Positions 26,840 to 36,201 of a stretch of DNA of 64,000 bases are shown here, one piece after another (positions within the stretch are counted from its first letter, which is position 1; every line of letters begins with the position of its first letter). The notes beneath the pieces were generated by a model, which did no database searches, had not been told where the DNA came from, and saw only the letters and a list, made by a program, of their open reading frames with translations. The stretch comes from Nocardia brasiliensis ATCC 700358 (GTDB taxonomy: Bacteria > Actinomycetota > Actinomycetes > Mycobacteriales > Mycobacteriaceae). The stretch spans positions 9,114,001-9,178,000 of the forward strand of contig NC_018681.1 in the NCBI RefSeq assembly GCF_000250675.2. The letters run 5' to 3'. The position numbers were made by a program, and so were the translations under genes.

Positions 26840-27691
26840 ATGGACGCCGTGAACGACGCCGCGAACCATACTGCCGAGTCAGTTCCGGGCCCGCCGTCCA
26901 CAGGATCGGCCCCGACTGAACCCACCCACCCCGTCGGCTCCGCCGCCGGCCGTCCCGCGGAACGTGGCCCCCGGAGCACCACCGGCTCCCGCCTGTACCC
27001 ACGCGTGACCAGTTTCCGGTCGCGCCGTGGCGCCCTGACCGCGACCCAGCAGCAATCGTGGGACCGCATGTGGCCCACCATCGGGCGCGAAGTGGCCGAC
27101 GAACCACTGGACGCCGCCGCCTGGTTCGGCCGCGAAGCTCCCCTGGTCATCGAAATCGGTTGTGGCACCGGCACCGCCACCGCCGCCATGGCACAGGCCG
27201 AGCCGCACCTGAACCTGATCGGGATCGAGGTCTATCAGCCCGGCCTGGCGCAACTGGTGCAGCGGATCGAACGCGAGCAGATCCCGAACATCAGGCTGCT
27301 GCGCGGCGACGCCGTGGACGTGCTGGAAAACATGGTTGCTGACGAGTCGCTGACGGGCGTCCGAGTTTTCTTTCCGGACCCGTGGCCGAAGGCCCGCCAT
27401 CACAAACGCCGACTCTTGCAACCCGCCACATTCACGTTGATCGCGAATAAATTGAAATCCGGCGGTGTGTTGCATGTCGCGACCGATCACGCAGGCTATG
27501 CCGAACACATTGCCGAGGTCGGCGCGCAAGAGAGCCAGCTCAGAGGCCTGAACGAGAGCACGGGCGGGGTCAGCGCGGACCATCGGGACAGCGCCCCGAT
27601 CGGCTTCGAAAGGCCCGTCACGAAATTCGAAGGCAAGGCACATCGTGCGGGTAGCGCCATCACGGAGCTCATATGGGGGAAGATCGAATAA
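26840..27691 (+). CDS. trmB: tRNA (guanine(46)-N7)-methyltransferase
   Basis: A protein of 283 residues from ATG 26840 (a GTG at 26849 is possible). A 60-residue Pro/Ser/Thr-rich N-terminal tail precedes the TrmB core. The SAM-binding IEIGCGTGT and the family signature FFPDPWPKARHHKRRL are intact. It methylates N7 of G46 in tRNA variable loops. The stop overlaps the start of the next gene (TAATG), so translation is coupled to the NYN gene and then mmpL3. It matches Rv0208c. Confidence 0.93.
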   Translation: MDAVNDAANHTAESVPGPPSTGSAPTEPTHPVGSAAGRPAERGPRSTTGSRLYPRVTSFRSRRGALTATQQQSWDRMWPTIGREVADEPLDAAAWFGREAPLVIEIGCGTGTATAAMAQAEPHLNLIGIEVYQPGLAQLVQRIEREQIPNIRLLRGDAVDVLENMVADESLTGVRVFFPDPWPKARHHKRRLLQPATFTLIANKLKSGGVLHVATDHAGYAEHIAEVGAQESQLRGLNESTGGVSADHRDSAPIGFERPVTKFEGKAHRAGSAITELIWGKIE

Positions 27692-28419
27692 TGAGTGTCA
27701 GTGAGATGGCCCACGAGGTGGTCGAAGTTGCCGGGGAGGTGCAGGGCACCGGATCCGAGGGTCTCGGTGGCGCGACGCCGGACGTGCGCCGGGTCCTGCT
27801 GGTGTGGGACGCCCCGAACCTCGACATGGGTCTCGGAGCCATCCTCGGTGGGCGGCCGACCGCCGCCTACCGGCCCCGGTTCGACGCGCTCGGCCGGTGG
27901 CTGCTGGCGCGCACGGCCGAGCTGTCCGTCGGCACGGTGCACCGGGTCGAACCGGAAGCGACCGTCTTCACCAATATCGCCCCCGGCACCGCCGACGTGG
28001 TGCGGCCGTGGGTAGAGGCGCTGCGCAACGTCGGCTACGCGGTGTTCGCGAAGCCGAAGATCGACGAGGACTCCGACGTCGACGCGGACATGCTGGCGCA
28101 CATCGAACTGCGCAGCCGCGGTGCCGGATTGGCCGGCATCATGGTCGCCTCGGCCGACGGTCAGGCGTTCCGGGAGCCGCTCGAGGAACTCGCCGCCGCC
28201 GGAATCCCTGTTCAGGTACTCGGGTTCCGCGAGCACGCGAGTTGGGCCGTCACATCCGATACCCTCGAGTTCATCGATCTCGAGGACATCCCGGGCGTGT
28301 TCCGTGAACCGCTGCCCCGGGTCAGCCTCGACTCGCTGCCCGACGAGGGCGCCTGGCTGCAGCCGTTCCGGCCGCTGTCGGCGCTGCTCACCTCTCGCCC
28401 CGCCCAAGGAGTCGCTTAA
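27691..28419 (+). CDS. NYN-domain (PIN-like) putative RNase, Rv0207c-like
   Basis: A protein of 242 residues from ATG 27691, sharing one base with the trmB stop. A NYN-type fold is suggested by WDAPNLD (D40, N43), a cluster of acidic residues DSDVDADM (127-134) and SADGQAF (154-160), which form the metal site in PIN/NYN nucleases. It matches Rv0207c. mmpL3 begins at the very next base after its stop, so the three genes form one tight operon. Why an RNA-acting enzyme is coupled to a lipid exporter is not known. Confidence 0.82.
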   Translation: MSVSEMAHEVVEVAGEVQGTGSEGLGGATPDVRRVLLVWDAPNLDMGLGAILGGRPTAAYRPRFDALGRWLLARTAELSVGTVHRVEPEATVFTNIAPGTADVVRPWVEALRNVGYAVFAKPKIDEDSDVDADMLAHIELRSRGAGLAGIMVASADGQAFREPLEELAAAGIPVQVLGFREHASWAVTSDTLEFIDLEDIPGVFREPLPRVSLDSLPDEGAWLQPFRPLSALLTSRPAQGVA

Positions 28420-31400
28420 GTGTTCACACGCTGGGGCGATCTGGTCTACAAACTGCGCTTCGGCGTGGTCGGTGTCGTCGCGGCCGCGCTGTTGGCGCTG
28501 GGCGGGTACGGCCTCGGTCTGGGCAGCCACCTCAGCTCCAGCGGGTGGGACGACCCGACGTCGGAATCCGCACAGGGCGCCAAGATCGCCGACGCCGCGT
28601 TCGGCCGCGATCACACCAGCGACGTGATCGTGCTGTACACCGCGCCCGAGGGCAAGACGATCGATGATCCCGACTTCAAGGCGAAGGTGCTCGACAGCCT
28701 GAACAGCCTGCCGAAGAAGTACCCGGAGATCACCAAGGTCAACGGCGCCTACTGGCAGACCGAGACCGGCCCCGCCTCCCCGCTCACCTTCGGTTCGAAG
28801 GACAAGAAGTACACGTTCGCGTCGCTGGCCATCAAGGGCGACAACGACACCGAGATGTTGAACAACTTCCGCAAGGTCAAGAACGTCTTCGACGTTCCGG
28901 GCGTCACGGTGCAGGTCGCGGGGCTGCAGGCGGTCGCGGGCACGTTGAACGACACCATGGCCGAAGACCAGCACCGGATGGAGATCCTGGCCATCCCCGC
29001 GGTCGCGGTGCTGCTGTTCTTCATCTTCGGCGGCTTGATCGCGGCCGGGCTGCCGCTGATCGTCGGTGGTCTGACCGTGATCGGCGCGCAGGGCATCGTC
29101 CTTTTCATCACCAGGTTCACCGAGGTGAATTCGTTCGTCGCGCCGGTCGTTTCGATGATCGGCCTGGGTCTGGCGATCGACTACGGCCTGTTCATCGTGA
29201 GCCGGTTCCGCGAGGAACTCGCCGAGGGCTACAGCACCTCCGCCGCGGTCCGCCGGTCGGTGATGACCGCGGGCCGTACCGTCGTGTTCTCCGCGACCAT
29301 GATCATCGCCAGCCTCGGCGGCATGCTGCTGTTCCCGCAGGGCTTCCTCAAGTCGATCGCCTACGGCTCCATCGCGACCGTCTCGCTCGCCGCGCTGACC
29401 TCCATCACCATCCTGCCCGCCATGCTCGGCGTGCTCGGGCCGCGGGTGGACGCGTTGGGGCTCAAGCGGTTCCGCAAGACCAAGACCGCCGAGGAAGTCG
29501 AGAACGGCTTCTGGGGCAAGTGCACCCGCTGGGTGATGCGGCATCCGCTCAAGATCGCCATCCCGATCTGCATCCTGCTGCTCCTGCTGATCATCCCGGT
29601 GAAGAACCTCGCCTTCGGCGGCATCAACGAGCGGTACCTGCCGCCGGACAATTCGACCCGGCTCGCGCAGGCGAAATTCGACTCGATCTTCCCGCTGCGC
29701 AAGTCCGATCCGATCCAGCTGGTGTTCGTCTCGGACAACAGCAACGAGGTCGGTAAGGCGTGGGCCGAAGCCAAGCAGGCTCCCGGCCTCGCGGGCACCT
29801 TCGAGGTGCCGTCGCGCTCCAACACCGATCCGAACGTCTACCGCACAAGCGCGACGCTCGCCGACTCGGAGAACGCCGACCCGACGATCGAGTACCTGCG
29901 CTCGATCGACGTGCCCGACGGCGTGGCCATGTACGTCGGCGGACAGCCGGTCATCCAGAAGGACAGCATCGACGCACTGCTCGATCGCATGCCGCTGATG
30001 ATCGCGCTGGTGCTGTTCGTGACCACGCTGCTGATGTTCCTGACCTTCGGCTCCCTGGTGCTGCCGATCAAGGCCGCGTTGATGAGCGCGCTCGGTCTGG
30101 GTTCCACGCTCGGCATCCTGACCTGGATCTTCGTCGACGGGCACGGCGCGCGGCTGCTGAACTTCACCCCGCAGCCGATCATGTCGCCGGTGCTCGTGCT
30201 GATCATCGCGGTGATCTACGGCCTCTCCACCGACTACGAGGTCTTCCTGCTCTCCCGCATGGTCGAGGCGCGCACCCAGGGCGCGTCCACCACCGAGGCG
30301 GTCCGCATCGGCACCGCGCAGACCGGGCGGATCATCACCGCGGCCGCGCTGATCCTGCTCGTGGTGACCGGCGCGTTCGCGTTCTCCGACCTGGTGATGA
30401 TGCAGTACCTCGCGTACGGCATGATCGCCGCGCTCTTCATCGACGCCACCATTCTGCGCATGCTGCTGGTGCCCGCCACCATGAAGCTGCTCGGCGACGA
30501 CTGCTGGTGGGCGCCCGCCTGGATGAAGAAGATCCAGCAGAAGATCGGGCTCGGCGAACCCATCCTCGACGACGAGCGGCCCGGTGGCGGCGAGGTCGTC
30601 GACCTGGTGAAGACCACGCCGATCACCGACCCGGTCACCATGCAGATCCCCGCCGTGGCCGACCCCAACAAGCCGCGCAAGCCACGCAGACCGCGCACGG
30701 TGGAGGAGATCGAGGCCGAGGCGCCGACCAAGCACCTCGACAAGATCAAGCCCGGCGCGCCGAAGCCGCCGCAGGCCGCGCCCGCCCCGGCGCCACTCGA
30801 CCCGACGCGGCAGCGGCCGATCCCGCCCGCAGGCTTCCTGTCGGACCCGAACATGCCGCGCCCGACCGGATATTCGGCGGTCCCGCCGGAACCGATCACA
30901 CCGCGGGTCAGCCCGCCGACCACGAGCAGACCGGATCCGGCTGCGGCACGCCCGTTTTCGTCCATCCCGCACGACCCCACCGGTCCGCGGCCCACTCCGC
31001 CGCCGGCGCCCCGGACGGAAACGTCCGCCGGCGCCCCGTTCTCGGCGTTCGAGTCGCCCGCGGCGAACACCTTCGAGCCGCCCGCCCCGGCCCCCTTCGA
31101 GCCACCGGCCGCGACCCCGGACGGCGCCCGGCGTCCCGAGGCGAAGTTCGAGCCGACGCAGCCCACGCCGTCCGTCGCACCCTTCGCCGGCGCGGACCCG
31201 CGGCCGTCCATGCCGCTGCCCAGGTTCATCGATCGCAATGCGACACAGGACAATTCGACTCAGCACGGCGCGCCGGAGGTCGCGGCGGAACCCGCCGAAC
31301 CCGCCGACGATCCGAACCGCAACAGCATCGAGAACTGGATGGCCGAACTGCGCTCCTCACGGCGCGGCGGTAAAGCGCCCGGCAAGGCCGAGGAGGGCCG

Positions 31401-31467
31401 TCATTCCGGTGGCGACGGACGGACCGTCAGCGTGAACGAACTGCTGCGCCGCCGCGACACCGAATAG
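28420..31467 (+). CDS. mmpL3: Trehalose monomycolate exporter MmpL3 (RND family)
   Basis: A protein of 1,015 residues from GTG 28420 directly after the NYN stop; slightly longer than mycobacterial MmpL3. It has two six-helix RND halves, each with a periplasmic porter domain after its first helix. The proton-relay Asp-Tyr pairs are intact: D254-Y255 in LAIDYGLF and D605-Y606 in LSTDYEVF. The C-terminal tail of about 290 residues is Pro-rich and disordered. It moves trehalose monomycolate across the inner membrane for envelope assembly. PgfA-like and arabinan genes lie in the same locus. Confidence 0.95.
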   Translation: MFTRWGDLVYKLRFGVVGVVAAALLALGGYGLGLGSHLSSSGWDDPTSESAQGAKIADAAFGRDHTSDVIVLYTAPEGKTIDDPDFKAKVLDSLNSLPKKYPEITKVNGAYWQTETGPASPLTFGSKDKKYTFASLAIKGDNDTEMLNNFRKVKNVFDVPGVTVQVAGLQAVAGTLNDTMAEDQHRMEILAIPAVAVLLFFIFGGLIAAGLPLIVGGLTVIGAQGIVLFITRFTEVNSFVAPVVSMIGLGLAIDYGLFIVSRFREELAEGYSTSAAVRRSVMTAGRTVVFSATMIIASLGGMLLFPQGFLKSIAYGSIATVSLAALTSITILPAMLGVLGPRVDALGLKRFRKTKTAEEVENGFWGKCTRWVMRHPLKIAIPICILLLLLIIPVKNLAFGGINERYLPPDNSTRLAQAKFDSIFPLRKSDPIQLVFVSDNSNEVGKAWAEAKQAPGLAGTFEVPSRSNTDPNVYRTSATLADSENADPTIEYLRSIDVPDGVAMYVGGQPVIQKDSIDALLDRMPLMIALVLFVTTLLMFLTFGSLVLPIKAALMSALGLGSTLGILTWIFVDGHGARLLNFTPQPIMSPVLVLIIAVIYGLSTDYEVFLLSRMVEARTQGASTTEAVRIGTAQTGRIITAAALILLVVTGAFAFSDLVMMQYLAYGMIAALFIDATILRMLLVPATMKLLGDDCWWAPAWMKKIQQKIGLGEPILDDERPGGGEVVDLVKTTPITDPVTMQIPAVADPNKPRKPRRPRTVEEIEAEAPTKHLDKIKPGAPKPPQAAPAPAPLDPTRQRPIPPAGFLSDPNMPRPTGYSAVPPEPITPRVSPPTTSRPDPAAARPFSSIPHDPTGPRPTPPPAPRTETSAGAPFSAFESPAANTFEPPAPAPFEPPAATPDGARRPEAKFEPTQPTPSVAPFAGADPRPSMPLPRFIDRNATQDNSTQHGAPEVAAEPAEPADDPNRNSIENWMAELRSSRRGGKAPGKAEEGRHSGGDGRTVSVNELLRRRDTE

Positions 31468-31480
31468 TCAGCACACGAAA

Positions 31481-31519
31481 GAACCGCCCCCGCACCGTAA
31501 CTCGGCGCGGGGGCGGTTC
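31481..31519. terminator. Bidirectional terminator of mmpL3 and the DUF2339 gene
   Basis: A perfect 13-bp stem (31481-31493 with 31507-31519) and a 13-nt loop that can pair further (CCG with CGG), followed by TCTCTT. It lies between convergent stops. Confidence 0.82.
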
Positions 31520-31530
31520 TCTTCCGCCGG

Positions 31531-33978
31531 TCAGTCCGCCGACGGCGGCGTGGCCGCGGCCTCCGCGAAGGCCCGTGCGTACCTGGTGCCGACGACCAGG
31601 AGCAGGACGCCCACCACGAGGAAGGCCGCCACCCGCACCAGGCCGTCGAGAGTGGCCAGGTCGAACAGGAACAGTTTGGCCAGTGCGGCGACCGTGACCA
31701 GGAGGCCGGAGCCGAGAGCGAGTTTCGCTACAGCCGAAGCCTTTCCGAGGTTGCGCAGCCCGTAGAACAGGGACGCGGTCGCGCCGGCCATCCACAGGAT
31801 CGTCGCCGCGCTGTGCCCGATCACGAAGCCGTCGTCCGTGCCGGTCGCGACGGCGATCGACACCGCCGCGGCGGTCACCGAGTACAACCCCGCGATTCCG
31901 GCCACGATCCACTGCAATTCGGCGGTGTTCCGCAGAGCCGGTACGGTGCGCGCGCACCACACTCCTACCGCCACGACGGCCATCAAGAGCACGGCGGCGA
32001 GCGCCGTCGCGAAGTTCAGGCTCTGCTCCGAACGCTGCTGCGCGGCCAGGATTTCCGGGCTCGCGATGTTCAGGAACGCGAGCGCGCCCAGCGCCGCGAA
32101 GGCCGCACCGAGACCGGCGGCGACACCGGAGCGGCGCTGCCCGGCCACGCCGAGGAAGCCGAGTGCCACCAGGAACCACGCGATCGGCAAGGTGCGGGCA
32201 TCGGTGACGGCGACGCAGACCTCCAGTAGCGCGATGGCTCCGGCGACCGCCGCAACCGTTGCGGTGTGACCCGGAATCTTCACGAGCGCCGCGACTTTCG
32301 GCACCAGGGCGGTGGCGGCCACGAGCAGCAGCACCGACGCGCAGACCGCGGCGATCAGCGTCGCGACCGGGCGATCGAACTCGTACATCCCCGGCGCGGC
32401 CAGCAGCGGGACGGTCGCGATGGCGAGCGTCAGCGAGGCGGTGATATCGGCAGGCCGCCGCCGGACCACCAGGATGGTCCCGGCCAGTCCGACCACCGCC
32501 ACCGCCGCTGCCGCGGCCAGCAGACGCAACCGATCGTCGGACGTGTCGAGCAGCGCACCGGCGACGGCGACGAACGTGGCCAACGCCGCGGGCAGCGTCC
32601 GCACCACGTGCAGATACGGCCAGTCCCGCAGCATCTGCACCGGGAGGCAGGCCAGCTGCAGCACGATCAGGAAGGCGAGCAGCACCAGCTCGGTGGTGAG
32701 CACCGGCGACAAGACCGCAGCTCCGAGCACCACCAGGACCGCCAACGGCTGCGACTGCCAGCGCATCGCCAGCGCCACCCCGATGGCGGCGACGCCGAGC
32801 GCCACCGCGAACCCGAGCACCGGATGCAGCCAGTGATAGATCGCGGTCACCGCGACGACATCGAGGTACGCGCCCGCGATACCGGTGGCCGCCAACGCGA
32901 TACCGCCGACCCGCCCGCCCGGCCGATCGAACACCCGCAGACCCGCAGCCACCAGCGCGGCCGAGAACGCGGCGCCCGCAACCACTCTGGGCACCGGGCC
33001 GAAGAACCCGGCCTGCGCGGCCAGCACCAGCAGCATCACCACACCGATCAACGTGACACCCACCCCCGCCACCGCCAGCAGCTTGCTGATCAACCCGTCC
33101 CGCTGCCACCACGGCGTATGCGGCACCGGCGGCCCGGCCCGCGGCGGCACCGGCGGCCGCAGCCCCGGCCCGGGCATCCCGCGCATCGGCATCGGCGGCC
33201 GCCCACCCCACGCCCCACCCTGCGGACCGTACATGGGCACGTACGGCGGACCCTGCGGCGGCATCGCCCCGGAACCTGCTGCCGCCCAAGCCCCTTCAGG
33301 CCCCGACGGAACACCCAGCACCTGCGATGCCGCAGGCGGAACCGCGCCGAAGCCCTGCGCAGGCGGTACAGCACCCGGCATCTGAGCCCCCGCAGGCGCA
33401 CTCGGCGCCGACGCAACGCCGGGGATTCGACCCGCCACAGGCGAACCTGTGCCCGCCGCAAACCCACCCTGTGCCAGCGCAGCACCCGGGACCTGAGCGG
33501 CTGCAGGCGGAACCGCGTCCGCCCCCGTTGCGGCACCTGACCCCGGCGAACCGGCACCCGAGATAGGAGCCGTGCTCGAGCCATACGTCTGAGGGACCGA
33601 ACCCACACCCGGAACCCGATCCGGACCCGCCCCCGCCGCCTCGCCCGGTACCGTGCCCGCTGCCGCAGCAGACGCCGCGGAGGTATCCGCGCCAGGCGTC
33701 CGCGCCGCCGAATCCTGTGCGCCTGGAACTCCACCCGCACCCGGAGTCGCGGCCAATGCGGGCGGCACCCGGCCCGCTTCCGGCGCGGTCGTAGTTCCGG
33801 CAGTCTCCGCGGCCGACTCCTGGTCGGGAGCCGAAACCCCCTGCGCCCCAGCAGAACCTGTCACTACCTGAGTACGCAACAGCTCCAGGTCCCGCCCGAG
33901 CACACCCATCTGCGTCCCCAACGCAGCGAATTCCCCCGAAAGGCGCGAGATCAGCGCCGGATCGATAGATGTGGTCAT
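31531..33978 (-). CDS. DUF2339 polytopic membrane protein
   Basis: A protein of 815 residues. ATG 33978 is chosen; the frame upstream of it looks non-coding. The N-terminus (1-45) is a short helical, possibly coiled-coil segment, followed by about 190 residues of Pro/Ala/Gly-rich low complexity with imperfect VPGA/PPAAxQ repeats. About twenty or more hydrophobic helices follow to the end, the DUF2339 pattern. The function of the family is unknown. It is convergent with mmpL3. Confidence 0.82.
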   Translation of the reverse strand: MTTSIDPALISRLSGEFAALGTQMGVLGRDLELLRTQVVTGSAGAQGVSAPDQESAAETAGTTTAPEAGRVPPALAATPGAGGVPGAQDSAARTPGADTSAASAAAAGTVPGEAAGAGPDRVPGVGSVPQTYGSSTAPISGAGSPGSGAATGADAVPPAAAQVPGAALAQGGFAAGTGSPVAGRIPGVASAPSAPAGAQMPGAVPPAQGFGAVPPAASQVLGVPSGPEGAWAAAGSGAMPPQGPPYVPMYGPQGGAWGGRPPMPMRGMPGPGLRPPVPPRAGPPVPHTPWWQRDGLISKLLAVAGVGVTLIGVVMLLVLAAQAGFFGPVPRVVAGAAFSAALVAAGLRVFDRPGGRVGGIALAATGIAGAYLDVVAVTAIYHWLHPVLGFAVALGVAAIGVALAMRWQSQPLAVLVVLGAAVLSPVLTTELVLLAFLIVLQLACLPVQMLRDWPYLHVVRTLPAALATFVAVAGALLDTSDDRLRLLAAAAAVAVVGLAGTILVVRRRPADITASLTLAIATVPLLAAPGMYEFDRPVATLIAAVCASVLLLVAATALVPKVAALVKIPGHTATVAAVAGAIALLEVCVAVTDARTLPIAWFLVALGFLGVAGQRRSGVAAGLGAAFAALGALAFLNIASPEILAAQQRSEQSLNFATALAAVLLMAVVAVGVWCARTVPALRNTAELQWIVAGIAGLYSVTAAAVSIAVATGTDDGFVIGHSAATILWMAGATASLFYGLRNLGKASAVAKLALGSGLLVTVAALAKLFLFDLATLDGLVRVAAFLVVGVLLLVVGTRYARAFAEAAATPPSAD

Positions 33979-34278
33979 GCACCCATGCTCACCCCCACCC
34001 ACCCCCGAAACATGAGTAGTAACCCCTGCTGACCACCCGAGATCTACCCGACTGCCAAGACTGCCAACCTCTGCTCGGCCTTGTCTACGTCCGATCCGCC
34101 GGATCCCGCACCGGCGAATACCTGCTGAAGACCACATCGCTCGACCGACCGCGCCCGATCCAGACGCCGATCCTGGTCCTCGCGGGTGGCAACGGCGACC
34201 ACAACCTAGCTCTACCAGCGAAAAAGAAGGAGATGATATACTTTGAAGCGGCAAATGATATCAATTCGGGAGGTCCCG
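33979..34278. other. Gene-free 300 bp before vapB
   Basis: One open frame near 34040-34225 reads PIQTPILVLAGG and then HNLALPAKK, reminiscent of the acid-bearing strand of an alpha/beta hydrolase. It has no start or stop of its own and could be a remnant or chance. The local sequence just before vapB (34215-34262) is AT-rich and probably holds its promoter. Confidence 0.4.
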
Positions 34279-34473
34279 ATGGCTCGCACCGTATTGGATC
34301 TCGACGACGATCTACTGGCCCAGGCCGCGGAGATTCTCGGCACCTCGAAGAAGGTCGCGACGGTCAACGCCGCCCTTGCCGACGTGGTGCGCCGCCGCAA
34401 ACGCGAGCAGTTCGCCGCCTGGGTGAAGTCCGGCGGACTGAACGACGAACCGTCGGCTCCAAGTGAGCAGTGA
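34279..34473 (+). CDS. VapB-type antitoxin
   Basis: A protein of 64 residues from ATG 34279 with GGGAGG at 34268-34273. An N-terminal strand (MARTVLDLDDDLL) typical of MetJ/Arc-type ribbon-helix-helix antitoxins is followed by helices ending in VVRRRKREQF. It should bind its own promoter and neutralise the toxin. It overlaps the toxin gene by 11 bp. Confidence 0.85.
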   Translation: MARTVLDLDDDLLAQAAEILGTSKKVATVNAALADVVRRRKREQFAAWVKSGGLNDEPSAPSEQ

Positions 34474-34882
34474 GCGCTACCTCGTCGACAAATCCGCCCT
34501 CGCCCGCTGGGGTAAGCCTGCCGTCGCGCCGATCCTCGACGACCTGTCGTCGCGCGGAACGCTGGCCATCTGCGGTGCGATCGAATACGAGGTGCTGTAC
34601 AGCGTCCGCAAATCCACCGAACTCGAGTCGGTCCGCGACATGCTGCGCGGTTTCGACTGGCTGCCCACACCCGACGACGTCTGGGACCGCGTCAACGACA
34701 TCCAACTCGACCTGATCCGCGCAGGCACTCATCGCGCGATCTCGTTGCCCGACTTGATCATTGCCGCCACAGCTGAACGCCACGGCTACACCGTTATGCA
34801 CTATGACGGCGACTACGACCTGATCGCCGCCGTCACCGGGCATCCGAGCCGCTGGGTTGTCCCCGCCGGGCACGCAGACTGA
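34463..34882 (+). CDS. VapC-type PIN-domain ribonuclease toxin
   Basis: A protein of 139 residues from GTG 34463. The PIN active site is complete: D9 (LVDKSAL), E41 or E43 (IEYEVL), D97 (LPDLIIAA) and D115/D117 (HYDGDYD). It cuts RNA, often tRNA or rRNA in this family, in a Mg-dependent way. It is translationally coupled to the antitoxin gene. No mobility gene was seen nearby. Confidence 0.87.
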   Translation: MSSERYLVDKSALARWGKPAVAPILDDLSSRGTLAICGAIEYEVLYSVRKSTELESVRDMLRGFDWLPTPDDVWDRVNDIQLDLIRAGTHRAISLPDLIIAATAERHGYTVMHYDGDYDLIAAVTGHPSRWVVPAGHAD

Positions 34883-35148
34883 CGAAGATCGTTGCGGCGC
34901 AAGCGCATGGTTGATGCCTGCTCGGTGTTGGGGGCTGATCGCGGCGGCGCTCTCAGGCGTTGCCGCTACCAGCGGCCGGCGATCGGGGTGCAGGATTTTG
35001 GCGCCGAGAGGGCTCGTGGGTGGAGGTTCTTCGTGTGACGGTGTCGGGCGAAGGCGGAAAAGCCTGGAGACTCGGTTGGGTGGCGACTTCGTAGAGGCCT
35101 GGATCGAATACTCGGTGTCTGCTCGTAAATCGAGGAAGGACAACGACA
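34883..35148. other. Intergenic region before the oxygenase gene
   Basis: 266 bp with no recognisable gene, hairpin or RNA. It presumably carries the oxygenase promoter. Confidence 0.4.
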
Positions 35149-36183
35149 TTGAGTGAGATGACGGCGGATAACGGCGTGACGGTGCTGGACGGGTTCGTGC
35201 CGGTGATCGATCTGTCGGACCGGCACAGTGCCGACAAACGCGGGGCCATTGCGAAGGCGATCGGACAGGCCTGTGCGAGTTCGGGATTCTTCACCATCGT
35301 GGGCCATGGGGTTCCGGCGGAGCTGGTGACGCGGATGTGCGCGACGACCCGGGAGTTCTTCGAGCTGCCCGATGCGTTGAAGGATGCGGTCGCGCATCGG
35401 CCGGGCGTGTCCGGTTTCCGGCGGATGGCGGGTGCGACCGCGCACAGCCTGGACCAGCAGTCACCACCGGATCTGTGTGAAGTCTTCTCGGCGCACGTGA
35501 CCGGTGATTTGAGCGAGGAGGAACGCGCGGGTCTCGGCGACTATTGGGCGTCCTGGAAATTGGCCAATATCTGGCCTGCCGTGCCCGCGAATTTCGCGGA
35601 CACCTGGCGCGAATACCTGGCGGCCCTCACTGATTTGGCGGCCGATCTCATGCGATTGTTCGCTCTGGCACTGGAATTGCCGGAAAATTTCTTCGACGAC
35701 ATCTTCGCCCGCCACGTCTCGTCGGTGGCGGTCAACTACTATTTCCCGCAACGTGAATCGCCGCTGCCCGGACAGTTGCGCCGTGGCGCGCACACCGATT
35801 GGGGCAGCCTCACCATCCTGTATCAGGACACCGCGGTCGGCGGCCTGCAGGTCCGCCACGGCACCGGCGAGTGGCGCGACGTCCCGGCCATTCCCGGCGG
35901 CTTCATCGTCAATATCGGCGATCTGATGGCCCTGTGGACGGCGGGCCGCTGGGTCTCCACCCTGCACCGGGTGATCAATCCCGAACGAGGCAATACGTCG
36001 TCACGCCTGTCCATCCCGTTCTTCTACCTGCCGAGTCACGACGCGGCGATCGACCCGATCGGCTCGTTCGCGGGCCGGCCGGCGCAGCAGAAGTTCGGTG
36101 CCGAAACTGCGGGGCAATGGATTTCGCGCAAGATGCAGAAGACGTTCGCCGCCGATCCACAGCACTACCGAACGGCCGGCTGA
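35149..36183 (+). CDS. 2-oxoglutarate/Fe(II)-dependent oxygenase, isopenicillin-N-synthase-like
   Basis: A protein of 344 residues. The TTG at 35149 is chosen over the ATG at 35158 because AGGAAGGA ends at 35140, which suits the TTG spacing (8 nt) and not the ATG (17 nt). The DIOX_N domain is followed by the double-stranded beta-helix core with iron ligands H215-x-D217 and H273, and the 2OG-binding R286-x-S288. The substrate is unknown; relatives hydroxylate or cyclise small molecules. It converges on the 36202 gene, with a 7-bp hairpin (36174-36192) across its stop. Confidence 0.88.
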   Translation: MSEMTADNGVTVLDGFVPVIDLSDRHSADKRGAIAKAIGQACASSGFFTIVGHGVPAELVTRMCATTREFFELPDALKDAVAHRPGVSGFRRMAGATAHSLDQQSPPDLCEVFSAHVTGDLSEEERAGLGDYWASWKLANIWPAVPANFADTWREYLAALTDLAADLMRLFALALELPENFFDDIFARHVSSVAVNYYFPQRESPLPGQLRRGAHTDWGSLTILYQDTAVGGLQVRHGTGEWRDVPAIPGGFIVNIGDLMALWTAGRWVSTLHRVINPERGNTSSRLSIPFFYLPSHDAAIDPIGSFAGRPAQQKFGAETAGQWISRKMQKTFAADPQHYRTAG

Positions 36184-36201
36184 GCGCCGGCCGGCGGATC
36201 C

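Noticed and set aside
27496..31266. Minus-strand open frame of 1,256 codons opposite trmB, the NYN gene and mmpL3
   Set aside because: It is rich in Arg/His/Asp/Gln in the way antisense frames of high-GC genes are, crosses three genes that are clearly real on the other strand, and has no domain or membrane pattern.
34233..34466. Plus-strand frame overlapping vapB
   Set aside because: It overlaps the well-supported antitoxin gene in another frame and has no start signal of its own; its upstream continuation is noted only as a possible remnant.
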